NCBI GenBank assembly: GCA_021234155.1
Contig: JAJEKV010000054.1
Span: 8,454,655-8,518,654 of the forward strand
Reading direction: 5' to 3'
DNA length: 64,000 nt
Source: Isoetes taiwanensis
Lineage: Eukaryota; Streptophyta; Lycopodiopsida; Isoetales; Isoetaceae
Below are positions 30,693-40,667 of the stretch, piece after piece (position 1 is the first letter of the stretch; the number at the start of each line of letters is the position of its first letter). The position numbers were made by a program, and so were the translations under genes. A model generated the notes under the pieces. The model saw nothing but the letters and a program-made list of their open reading frames with translations, was not told the DNA's origin and ran no database searches.

Positions 30693-31877
30693 ATGCAGGT
30701 AGAAGGTATCACGTATGAGATAAATCACCCTGCACAAGAAAATGTCGTGGAAGCTGAAGAGGCCCAAATCAACGAACATGTCGAGGTATTTTGCAACACA
30801 TTACATCTTAATAAGTCTCTGCCACGTCAAGTTCCTAGACCATCTAGCCCTATTAGAGATCGCAGTCCTGTCAGGCAGACAAGAAAAGGAAATCAACCTC
30901 TTATTGAAGATGATGATACAGATTTGATTAGCATTCATACGTCTAGCCCAAGTGACACAGATTATTCTAAAAATAACCAAAGAAAAAAAAAAGAAAAAGA
31001 ACAAAGAAGCAAGGGAAGAACAAACAACAACGCAAAACTAAAGGGCCAGTTGGTGGAGATGTATCCATAACAATAGGAATTGGGGGCACAGATGTTGACT
31101 CAAAATTGATAGACAATATTCTACAGCTCTTTATTGGGCATTGTCATGCAGGATTAGTTGCAACAGAGCGTGGATCAAATCTAGATCATTTGCACTTCCA
31201 AGCCACAGCCAGACTCAAAACAGTAGGAGTCCGGGGTGCTGCAGCATTACTCAAAGAGATGGAATACCACAAAGCCAGCTGGAGCCAAAATAATGTGCAG
31301 GATGCTAAAGGACACAAAGCTGCCTTGCTTTGAAGGTATGTTAGGTTATTGCATGAAGGACTTTGGAAAGCCTCATTTCTCATGCATAATGTGTGCGCAT
31401 GCATAATGTCTCATCAGCAGAATTAATGAGAGGGAAAGAAAAATATGCGATGTATGGAGCAGGAAGGTTTGTCTAGATCCTAAAAACTTACTCATCAAAG
31501 TCCGTCACTTTGCGAATTATCGCATGGCCAATTGTCGTAAGCCACCACTGACATTCACAATCACAGAGATGATCAAGACAGGAAAGTTCTATCTCAGCAC
31601 ACAATGGGCTATACCTACTAATGGCCAAAACATAGACCAAAGAAAAGTTGAAGCTGCATATGATCTAATAATGAACCCATTCCAAGCAACCCGTAAGAAA
31701 GTATCGTTAGTTCTTTATGGGCCATCGAATAATGATCCAGCAGGCCCGTCAAGAGCCCGTAGCAGTAATCCATTTGCTAATCCCCCAAGGTACTTTGACG
31801 AGCACCAGCCTATTAACGAAGATCTGGACGAAATTATTGAAGCATATGTTGCAGCAGACTCCAAAATACAATTGTAG
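30693..31877 (+). pseudogene. Replitron-like HUH (Y1) transposase, frameshifted
   Basis: Three frames together read as one Rep-like protein. An N-terminal acidic/basic leader (30,693-31,067) ends in a Lys-rich tract. Then come DVSITIGIGGTDVDSKLIDN and the HUH motif in LDHLHFQATARLKT (HLH at 31,187-31,195). Then, shifted, GMLGYCMKDFGKPHFS has the single Tyr and Lys of a Y-x-x-K motif III (Tyr at 31,347). Then MRGKEKYAMYGAGRFV, and lastly ITEMIKTGKFYLSTQWAIPT. HUH plus one Tyr without a helicase fits Replitrons or CRESS-type Reps rather than Helitrons, which have two Tyr and a helicase. It would nick single-stranded DNA to start copy-and-paste transposition. At least three frameshifts make this copy inactive. 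The family name is from motif pattern. Confidence 0.7.
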
Positions 31878-32061
31878 TTGGAGATTTAGATGATAACGAA
31901 ATTATCCTCACCAACTGGAACCCATCTTTTGTAGCAGAGTGACACTTACGAGTATTGAATAGAACACTATAGTAATTGTCATCTAGTTTAATGTCTAGTA
32001 TAATAACATATTATTTCATTACATTTTCATTTGCTCAATCTCATCAATTTGTTTTGTTAAC

Positions 32062-32481
32062 ATGCAGGTTATAGAAGCCCCCAATGAATCACCTCCATGT
32101 AACATCTTCGTCATTCCTGAAGTAAGCAATAATGTGGAGCCAGAAATTATCATAGTACCAGAAAGCCCAATAGTTAAAGTTCAAGTTCAGTTAGTTCCTC
32201 CGCCATCAGCACAACCACCAACTCCACATGGCGAGGACCCTATTGACGTTATGTCACTGTGGTTAGTTGGATACATTAATGTCATGCGCTCGTATATACA
32301 ACAAATCCGTAACACACTGAACTCAATTGAGAACTTCATTCTTGATGCGCACATTCGTTTGGACATAGACCAGTGGAGGCAATTACGTGTGCAAATAAAT
32401 AGGCTAACTGCCCTATGCAGGTTGTTTGATAGGCAAATCAACGAAGATGTGTATCGCATCTTAAGTCGCTATCCATATTGA
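32062..32481 (+). CDS. Unrecognised 139-aa frame downstream of the Rep gene
   Basis: The frame starts at ATG 32,062 (MQVIEAPNESPP) but a TTTGTTAACATGCAG acceptor ends just before GTTATAGAA, so it may be a 3' exon of the Replitron-like gene. The first 70 residues are rich in Pro, Val and Glu (EIIIVPESPIVKVQVQLVPP). The last 70 look helical (MRSYIQQIRNTLNSIENF, RLDIDQWRQLRVQINRLTAL) and could be an oligomerisation region. It is uninterrupted, unlike the Rep part. No function is assigned. Confidence 0.4.
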   Translation: MQVIEAPNESPPCNIFVIPEVSNNVEPEIIIVPESPIVKVQVQLVPPPSAQPPTPHGEDPIDVMSLWLVGYINVMRSYIQQIRNTLNSIENFILDAHIRLDIDQWRQLRVQINRLTALCRLFDRQINEDVYRILSRYPY

Positions 32482-32818
32482 ATGCTTCAAAATTGATATA
32501 TACTACTTTTACTATCTCCAATGACTAAATAAATTTATAAACAATATGTTTTTAAAGCGTATGTAATTAAATTACATTATGCTATAATATTAATATTATA
32601 GTTTGTTACTTATGCTTCATATTAGTATTTGTTTTTATTTGTTATATAATGCTACATATTGCTACATGTTTTACATCCGACATATTATTAATTACACAAC
32701 ATAACATCAACTCATCCAAGTGTGCTGCAATACCCGAAGGGGCAAAAATATTTTTTAACCTATAACACAAACCATTACATTACACGCCTTAAAATTAAAT
32801 TCCCCCTTAAACCCCCTT
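32482..32818. other. No gene; AT-rich spacer
   Basis: The stretch contains a short AATATTAATATT inverted motif near 32,588 and nothing else I recognise. Confidence 0.5.
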
Positions 32819-33095
32819 TTGTTTGGGTGCATATTCACACGGGGGGTGACATAGGGCAGCGAGAGCCCTTATAATTATGTTTTGCACATACAAAATCAAC
32901 ACCATATAGTATATTGCCTGAAATCTTATAGTATTTTGCAAATCTTGTTATACAGTATAACAAATTCTATACATCCATACCCCACAAACGAGGAACTTTG
33001 TGTACGGTGTAGATTAAGGAATAAGGGGTGAATATGCCTATCCAATAGCTCTCGTTGCCCGGAGTCACCCCCCGTGTGAATATGCACCCAAACAA
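32819..33095. mobile_element. MITE with about 48-bp terminal inverted repeats
   Basis: The left end TTGTTTGGGTGCATATTCAC, then ACGGGGGGTGAC and GGCAGCGAGAGC (32,819-32,866), is mirrored at 33,048-33,095 with only a few mismatches. The 277-bp body between has no coding capacity. No convincing target duplication is visible, so the superfamily is left open. It lies just downstream of the Replitron-like gene and could be an independent insertion. Confidence 0.75.
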
Positions 33096-33909
33096 CACCA
33101 AGCTGTATGGGCCTGCTTAGTCTAACAATTTCATATATACTGGAACATACTTGACACGTCTCTTCCAATCCAACACTTTGCAGGCATGGAATGTTTAAAC
33201 ATAAGTTCTCAGAGTAATGTATAACAAATTATTCTCATTATATTAGCCTCAAATGGGTAAGCCTTAGATGGCCTTGTTTCTGGATTAATATATTGGTTAT
33301 AAAGCAAGAATAATCTTTTGCATATCCATGATTGAAATGAGAGTTAGCAAATAAAAAACAAGAAAATGGCTTCCTGATCTGTTCCTTCCCTTCTCGTAAC
33401 TACCTTGATTGCATTTTTTATTGTAGAACCCTCCCCCCCTCCCAGACTTTTCCTTTTAATTAAATCTGTGGTTCAAAATTTATATCTATTCAAACAACTA
33501 ATTTGTCAAAGGGGAATATCACAACAATCCTGAACATCTCTCTTTATCAATTCACTTCCTTACACAGAGGGGTGTCGGCAAAGAGAAATGCTCGCGATAT
33601 CACATTAAATTTCTCGTAATTGAAATTATACTTGTAATTTACCTCAAAAACCCAGTTATCAAACTTAACATAATTGCTTAGAGAAACTATACGAGTAATG
33701 CATCTTTCCACTTTCACAACTCCCATGGGATCAGTTTGGTTTAGTCCTCGAATTTTTCTTGAGGTCGACACTGGTGTGTCAATGGTCTACTAGCAAAAGA
33801 TTCTCAATTTTAAACATCGAAGAAAAATACGATCCTTGGTATTTATAGTAAATTGCAAGAGTTTAGGATAAAATTTCTAGGACTGGTTATGTTTCTAATA
33901 ATTAGCGTT

Positions 33910-34038
33910 GGAAAGCAGAAGTTATTTTTTGTTGAAGGACGTCAGACTTTATTCAATCAAAGAGTCAAATACAAGTATAAATGCAGAGACAGGAATAAAA
34001 TCTCAGCGGATAAGCGGATAAGCGGAAAGCAGAAGTTA
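33910..34038 (-). mobile_element. Short A-tailed retroposon (99 bp) with 15-bp target duplication
   Basis: GGAAAGCAGAAGTTA occurs at 33,910-33,924 and 34,024-34,038; unit B has it once, at about 37,431, as an empty site. The 99-bp insert reads on the minus strand GCTTATCCGCTTATCCGC ... TTGAATAAAGTCTGACGTCC then TTCAACAAAAA, i.e. an AATAAAG signal and an A-rich tail. Its end GTCCTTCAA followed by A's matches the 3' end of the 677-aa retroposed unit at 4.25 kb, hinting at a shared LINE machinery. It is the 3' stub of a 5'-truncated element or a tiny SINE-like copy. Confidence 0.8.
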
Positions 34039-34090
34039 CGCTTATCATTTTGAAGTGCAATATAGAAGTTGAGTTGAAAATTATGGAAGG

Positions 34091-34209
34091 CGAAATTTTT
34101 GTGAGCTAAAAATTTTGCTCTGAAATTTTCAGCTGACGTGGCGGGGCCACGAGCGGCGTCAACGTCAGCTGAAAATTTCAGGCGAAATTTTCTGGTCACA
34201 AAAATTTGC
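34091..34209. repeat. Long imperfect hairpin
   Basis: GGCGAAATTTTTGTGAGC ... TGAAATTTTCAGCTGACGT is followed after a GC-rich spacer (GGGGCCACGAGCGGCG) by ACGTCAGCTGAAAATTTCAG ... CACAAAAATTTGCC. The arms are about 47-50 bp with some mismatches. It lies in unit A and is absent from unit B, so it came in after or was lost; no target duplication was found. Confidence 0.65.
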
Positions 34210-35160
34210 CAACGAAAAAACAGGGAACCTGAAATTTTGTCCCTTTTTTGCTTTTCCGGCAATTATCCGCCGGAAATATTGGCGGCGCCGGTTAGAAGGG
34301 GACAGCAGGGGCCGATGGAAGCAGGGGACGGAGGCAGGGGCCGACGGATTGAAGATCGGAAGCAGGGGCAGGGATCGACTGTGTTTTTCGCTGTGAAAAA
34401 TCCTGCTGTTTGGCCCTATAATTTCAGGGTCCCTGTTTTTTCGGTGTTAGCTAGTGTTGGCACGAGATATCCACCTCCACTGCGAAATGGAAACTGGGTT
34501 TGCAATTTCGGACTCCCCGTTTCCAGCCGATTGAACATTTGTTCTTTAGATCGAATTTGGTGCTCACGTAACATACAATTCTTCAAAGCCAAATGAACTA
34601 TATTTTTAGATTTGAATTGTATTTTGAAGTCTTTGCATGAATTCGGCACCCATTAAGATCTAAAACTCTTAAACGCCTCCGTATTTCCAAATTTGAATTG
34701 TATTTTGAAGTATATATATATCCCCTTCCGGTCAAGAACCTTGTTAGCTAAATCCGGCCAAAACCTCCATAATTTATGCGCCATAACTATGAATCTGACT
34801 AAGAACTGTCAAGCAAAATCCATTACCTGCAGAAATCCATAGCTATAGCCATAGCCTGCTGCAAAAATCCATGAAGCTATTATAAAAAGCATTCCTCTCG
34901 GGGAAAGACAACAGAGACCCTTCTGGTGTGGACAATGGTGTCTCGTCACTAGCATTAGCCGGGAGGGGGTCACTGGATATTGCAACAGAATTGCAAGAGC
35001 TTCAATTGTCATTTCTAAGAACTAGATATGTTACTAAATAATTATCTCTGGACAACAGAAGCTAATGTTCTCATTTTGGAGTATATAAAACGTGTCTTGT
35101 TTTTTCAAGTTACTATTCAACAAGTGGGGCGATTCAAGTCTTCAATGACTGCATAGGAAA
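34210..35160. other. No gene; part of duplicated unit A
   Basis: A GC-rich patch (34,255-34,400) interrupts AT-rich sequence; its open frame (34,138-34,596) has no recognisable domain. The sequence ATTTGAATTGTATTTTGAAG is repeated at about 34,612 and 34,691. Confidence 0.5.
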
Positions 35161-35164
35161 GCAG

Positions 35165-36480
35165 AGATAGGGGGATCGCTTGCTACTATCGAACGATCCT
35201 GGCACAATCAATCTTACTGCGCAAGAGGGACATCACCTATGGGTGCGCGTGCAAAACTGCAATAGCAGACCTCTCTTTGTAGCAGCCTACTACTTCCCAC
35301 ATGCAAAGAAAAACTTCTACCATACCCACTCGGATGTGGATAGGCTGGACCCCTATGTCAATCTATACAATGACATACAATAGCACAAGTAGTTGGGTAA
35401 TGTCATACTCCTTGGAGACTTTAATGGATTCACGGGGGTAGAACAACCTATGAGATTTGACCCCTTGACTGATGATATGTTGCAGCTGTGCCATGCAGAA
35501 GGAGCTTGGCCATGGGCATCAGGTGGCAATTAGTCACATGCTATGATAGGCAGTTGCTTTTGCTCTGTAATATCTTTGACCTAGTAATTTGCAATGGACT
35601 GGCACTTGTACGTAGGAAAACTAGGGGGGCGGATTTAGTGTGGTGGACTATGTGCTGGTGCCTGAGCAGGATATGCATGTCTTCATGCACTTCCACGTAG
35701 GAATAGATAATAGAGATGAGGAGGCCGACTTAGACCAGCTACCACTTTACTTGCAGCTGGCTTGACAGGTTGTTCGAACCCTCTGTGGGGCAACTCCTCG
35801 TATGCCTCAGCTGCGATTGGATTATTAACATGCAGAGGCTTATACCCAGATGCTCATAGATGACTTGGGAGGAATTTCGCAGTCTCTATACTAGAGCAAC
35901 AGACAGACCAACCGATTGGCGTGCTCAGGACTACTGCGGAAGGTGCTTTGGGAGAAGTTGCCCTCGACGGATCTCGTGGAGCACAACTTGCCCATGTAAT
36001 CAGTGGTTTGGTGCAAAGTGCAAGGAACACAAACACTGGCTCTACCAAGTCACATACCATGCTCTATGCCCATACGCAGTCAGACAGTACTGCGTCTTTC
36101 CTTAAAGCTAGGAAAGCCAGGTACATCGCAATGCATCAGAGGGAAATGTTCTACCTCTTGGACCGTCATCCTAGGACCTTCTGGTGAAGGGTGCTCAGAA
36201 AGCCAGTATCGCCCACAGGAAACATCCCTTCCAAGCAGTGGGGGCAATACTTGTAGCAACTATACAACCCTTAGGATGCACAAGCATCATTATCCTCGCA
36301 AGATAGCCCGGTGCTGGAAATCACAGAGGCAGACGTGGACCAGAGTTTAAAATGTCTTGGCAATAGGAAAGCGCCAGACTTTGATGGTATGCACGCAGAG
36401 TTGCTGAAGTTGGCAAGGCCTTCCATAATACCAATATTAACCACCTCGTTCAAAAAGACAGTACAAGAAGATCCCCTAGT
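35165..36480 (+). pseudogene. LINE ORF2 fragment: endonuclease and start of RT
   Basis: Frames on the plus strand read in LINE order. NSRPLFVAAYYFPHAKKNFY (35,180-35,383) and VILLGDFNGFTG (about 35,401-35,445) are the apurinic-like endonuclease with the GDFN motif. FDLVICNGLALVRRKTRGAD (about 35,575) follows. ITEADVDQSLKCLGNRKAPD then FDGMHAELLKLA (about 36,320-36,420) is the first block of the reverse transcriptase. At least five frameshifts and stops break it and it ends inside RT without an A tail. In unit B the same flanks are joined by only about 26 bp, so this piece is an insertion or replacement specific to unit A. Confidence 0.8.
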
Positions 36481-36930
36481 TTTATAAGATAGAAAACTTC
36501 TTTACTCTAATTATAGTAAGGAAGCGCTACCTAACTAAGTCTTTATGGGGTAGAAGGCCTGGCCAAATTGAAAAGGATAGTTGCCTATTGCTTGAATAGC
36601 TCCTCTCTAATGCGAAGTAACATCGACTTTTAAATTAAACTATGTACTCACAAACATGTTGTATTTTCTTTTTACGGCCGATCCTTTCATGCATAATGAG
36701 TGACCATGCCATGTAGTTGTAGAACCTGTAGATGCATCAACATTGCCTTTAACGACGTTGCATCTAAGATGGAGTCACAAATTTATGTCATTGACCATAT
36801 TCCAGCTATGCTTACATGAGGGAGGTACATCTCTTTGAAGTTGACAAGAGTTGAATTTGCAACTTATCTAGAATTCAAATAAAATTGAATCAATTACAAG
36901 GACGAAAGGTTAAAAGGAGGTAAATTTTTA

Positions 36931-38055
36931 CCTTGGCATTTCTTATTGTAGACCCTCCCCATCTCATGCTTGTTCCCCCCCCCCCCCTTAAAATTAAATC
37001 TATGGCTCAAAATTTATCTCCATTCGAACATGTAAGTGATCTGGCAAAGGGGAATGTCACAGTGGCTGCAAACATCTCTCTTTGTCTATTCACTTCCTTA
37101 TACAGAGGGGTGTCGAAGAAGAGATATGCTCGCGACGTCACGTTAAATTTCTTGTAATTGTAATTACACTTGTAATTTACCTCAAAAACCCATTTACCAA
37201 ACCTAATGGCTTAGAGAGACTGTAGGGGGTTTGCATCTTTCCACTTTCGTAGCTCCCATAGGGTCTGTTCGGTCTAGAACTCGAGTTTTCCTTGAGTTCG
37301 ATACCGGTGTGCCAATGGGGTTACAAGGTTTAAACAACGAAGGAAAAATATGATACTTGGTATTTATAACAAATTGCAATAGTTTAGGATGACAATTCTA
37401 GAACTAGATATGTTTCTAAATAATTACCTCTGGAAAGCAGAAGTTAATTTTATCATTTTGAAGTACAAAGTAGAAGTTGGGTTGGAAAATTTCGACAGTG
37501 GCTAGTGCTTGCATCACATCGCGGAATGGAAACTCAATTTGCAATTTCGGGCTCCCTGTTTCTAGCCAGTGTCTTGTTTTTCCAAGTCACTATTCAACAA
37601 GTGGCTATACTTGTGGGTGACTCATTATAATTTTATAAGATAGAAACTTCTTTACACTAGTTACACTAAGGAAGTGCTACCTAACTAGGTGTTTATGGGG
37701 TAGAAGATTTGGCCAAATTGAAAAAGACTGTTGCCTGTTGCTTGAATATCCCCTCACTGCGAGGTAACATCTGGTTCTAAATTAAACTATGTACTTACAA
37801 ACCTGTTGTGTCTTCTTTTCATGCATAAACAGTGACCATGCCACTCGTTGTAGGACATGTGTAGAATGTACCTTTCTCATAAGGAATTGCCTTTAACAAG
37901 GTTGCATCTAAGATGGGGTCACAAATTTATGTCATTGACCATATTAGAGCTATGCTTACATGAGGGAGGCACATCTAAGGTTGAATTTGCAACTTAGACC
38001 AAAAATTTAAATCAATTACAAGGACAAAAGATTAAAAGGAGGTAAATTATTCTCT
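36931..38055. repeat. Large direct duplication, unit B (1.1 kb)
   Basis: This tandem partner of unit A begins CCTTGGCATTTCTTATTGTAG and ends AAAAGGAGGTAAATTATTC. It lacks the LINE piece, the 99-bp retroposon and the hairpin segment, and so records the pre-insertion state of each. No gene is present. Confidence 0.8.
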
Positions 38056-39878
38056 TTTTCTTCTGGGTTGGGGGAGGGGGTATCCATCTTAAGAAATCAA
38101 CTTGCATTTGGCCTACTCTTTTTAAAGATAAGTATCCATCTTAAGATGAAGACGAAATCAACTTGCAATTGACCTACCTTTTCCAAGATAAGCATCTAAG
38201 GTAAATGCTGGCAAAGGTGAAACTGAAAGGAGGCCCAATGTTGAGGTGATGAGATAATATTTCTTTTAAGACCATGTTTTTGTGAAGTGGGGCCTCTTTG
38301 AATGTGCCTGTCCAGTCAAGTCCGATGATCCTCAAGCGTCAAAGGGTCAATTCATTTTTAAAACCATTGCAAGGCAAGAATCTCACATGCAGGCAATCAT
38401 TATCTTTGCGCAAACGAGAATTGTTTTGGCGTGATGATACCTTCCTCAGAGGATGACCACAATTATTTTATAGATAACACCTAGCCTTTGAATCATTGGG
38501 GGAGCAAGTTTTCAATGATCAAGGGGATGGTTAGTTTGGAAAAAAATGTGGCACTATTTATTCAAGGGCTATGGAAGAAAGGGCTCCTACAATTCATAAT
38601 ATACACATGTTGCAATACCTGATAAAATGAACAGCCTATAACTTTCCTTTCAAACCTCCTTTCTATTCATGCCTGTCTGTCTCATAACCCTAAAATATTT
38701 ATATATCTTTGCATTCTGTTGCAAGTCTTCCTCCTGCACAGAAACCTCTAGTTGCTGGTATTCTATTTCCTTTCCTACCTTTTTTACCCTGTTGCAGAGA
38801 CATGAGTTGCAAATCATCATCACCCACATCTCGATCTGCCCAAAAAATAAATATTATCATCAATCCGGCAGCTAAAAAGCCTGCCTTCATCTGCATTGGC
38901 GAAGTGGGTTTTATCAAAGGACTTTATCTTGGTCTGTAGATCCACAGACCCCACACAGTCCGATTTTTTCTTTTCTCTTGCTTGATCTTATTGGGTAAAG
39001 ACGGGCCGAATCTACCCGAGCAGCAATTTCCATGAATACAGTATCCTTGGGGGTTCTGCGAAATTGCAATGCAGGGCTATTTCCCTTACTTTTTACCTTC
39101 TTCTAATCTGGCTCAACGGATCATTTTCTATAGGCGGAGGCTTCCTTCGCCATAGCTGCAATTTTCGGCCCGGCAGACAAGTCTATGTTATTCTTTTTTC
39201 CGTTGGGAATGATCCACATGCAAATTATTTGCTCTGTTATGTCTCTTCGATGCATGCTTCATAGAATTTGGGCGCTGCTGTTCACGGGTAACTTGTTGAT
39301 TCTTCCTTCTTTGCTTTTCTGTTTCGGGTCTCATTCAAAGAGCATTTGTTCGAATCTTGGTAAGAAGAGGGCAATTTGTGATTGCGTGTAAGCATCAATT
39401 TACACGAGGACATGCACTTTGTCGGTGTTTAGTGGAGTAAATTCATTTCTAATGGCATGCAAGTACGAGGAATAAGATTGGTATGAAGCTTTGTCCTTTC
39501 TTCTATATGCTGCTGGCATGGTCTGAAGCACAGTACAAACGGATCATCCATAGACATCTACAACCTGGAGCCTATGTCTCATAATATGTTGTCCTTATAG
39601 TACTCCAGGTGTAAAACTCATTACTGACATAAGGTTTGAAGGACCACAAAATTTTGGAGCATGAGGAATACTCTGCACAGGAATTTCATGTGTGATTGAT
39701 GTTGAGATAACATGTGAACAAAGGTTACTCCTAAATTTCTTTCGACGTCGAGATTGTCGAGATTGTCAGCATATCGGCTGCTTAGAACTTGTAAGTCATG
39801 ATGATGTAGGAAGTTTATAGAGCATTATTGTGGATACTCAAGTCTTCCACAAGACTAGTGTAGAAGAGAAATTTTGAA
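38056..39878. other. No gene; probable upstream region of the 39.9-kb gene
   Basis: I find no coding homology. A short repeat (AAGTATCCATCTTAAGA) occurs around 38,081 and 38,130. The right part may hold promoter and 5' UTR exons of the gene starting at 39,879, but no clear TATA box or intron could be fixed. Confidence 0.5.
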
Positions 39879-40667
39879 ATGGATGCTGCAAGCTGGTCAC
39901 CAAGTGCAGATTATCATTATGGAAGTCCTCGATCGCCAATCAGTCCACTTTTTGATGCTGAACCTGATTCAGAGCCTAATACTGCCACAGCAAATGCTGT
40001 ATCTTTTGGTTTCATTGCTGTAGCAATTTTGATTTCCATGTTTTTGATAATTGCAATTTTTGAGAGGCTTCTTGGATCTAGGCGTTCTATGGGTCCACTT
40101 CACCCCCATACAAACAGGGATATGGAAACAGCTGAGATTTCTCATCAAGATCATCATGGAAACAAATATGAGGATGGACAAGCTGTGAGTTTTTATCCTA
40201 ATTAGCTTGAATGTTTCTCTCAACTTGATAGATTGAATGGCATATATACAGTCCAATGCATACTATATATAGCAAATTCTTACATGTCAGGATCCTATCA
40301 GGCAATTTAATTTAGTAATAGCGCTATGCTTTGAGATTTCTAAAAAAGAATGAGAGGATAAGATAATCATCTATATGCGAACGAAGTACTTGCCCTTCAA
40401 TCAGACTGGTTAGCAAGTTACTAGATTTGCCTCATAAGTCCAATGATGAACCACTTAATTTATATTTCAAGCGATTAACATGAGGAACTGCCATGATCAA
40501 TTGTTCCTAATGTTTTACAGGTAGATGTCTGTGCAAAAGGCGTTCTTATGCCAGGACAGAAAATACCAACAACTCTAGCTTGCCCTGTTCCATTGTATGG
40601 GACAAAGTTGCAAATGAAGGGTGAGGAATGTTCTACAAAGGAAATCACACAGAAAAGTGAAGTTTGA
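39879..40667 (+). CDS. Small single-pass membrane protein, two exons, 150 aa (plant family of unknown function)
   Basis: Exon 1 is 39,879-40,184, with donor GTGAGT after a phase-0 codon. Exon 2 is 40,521-40,667, after acceptor TGTTTTACAG. The product has a Ser/Pro-rich N terminus (ASWSPSADYHYGSPRSPISP), an acidic stretch, one hydrophobic helix at about 40-66 (VSFGFIAVAILISMFLIIAI followed by FERLLGSRR), a His/Asp-rich stretch, and a C terminus with VLMPGQKIPTTLACPVPLYG. This plan (SPPxSP, F-G-F-x-A-x-A-I-L-I-x-M-F-L-x-x-A-I-F-E-R, then V-L-M-P-G-x-x-x-P-T) is shared by small uncharacterised plant proteins; I know no function. Basic residues right after the helix suggest a cytosolic C terminus. 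The frame and splice sites are intact. It is the best candidate for an expressed host gene here. The family is recalled, not searched. Confidence 0.75.

Larger units (their letters stand above)
33403..36930. repeat. Large direct duplication, unit A (3.5 kb)
   Basis: Starting CCTTGATTGCATT, this unit matches unit B (36,931-38,055) over its whole length except for insertions. Shared landmarks are the C-rich 33,430 region, GTCGGCAAAGAGAAATGCTC, ATTTCTCGTAATTG, GGAAAGCAGAAGTTA, CACTATTCAACAAGTGG-type sequence, TTTTATAAGATAGAAA, TATGGGGTAGAAG and AAAAGGAGGTAAATT. Relative to B it carries extra segments: a 99-bp retroposon, a hairpin region with a GC-rich segment, and a LINE piece. Confidence 0.8.

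Noticed and set aside
34138-34596. 152-aa frame in a GC-rich patch
   Set aside because: It runs through the arm of a hairpin and into duplicated non-coding sequence; no domain.
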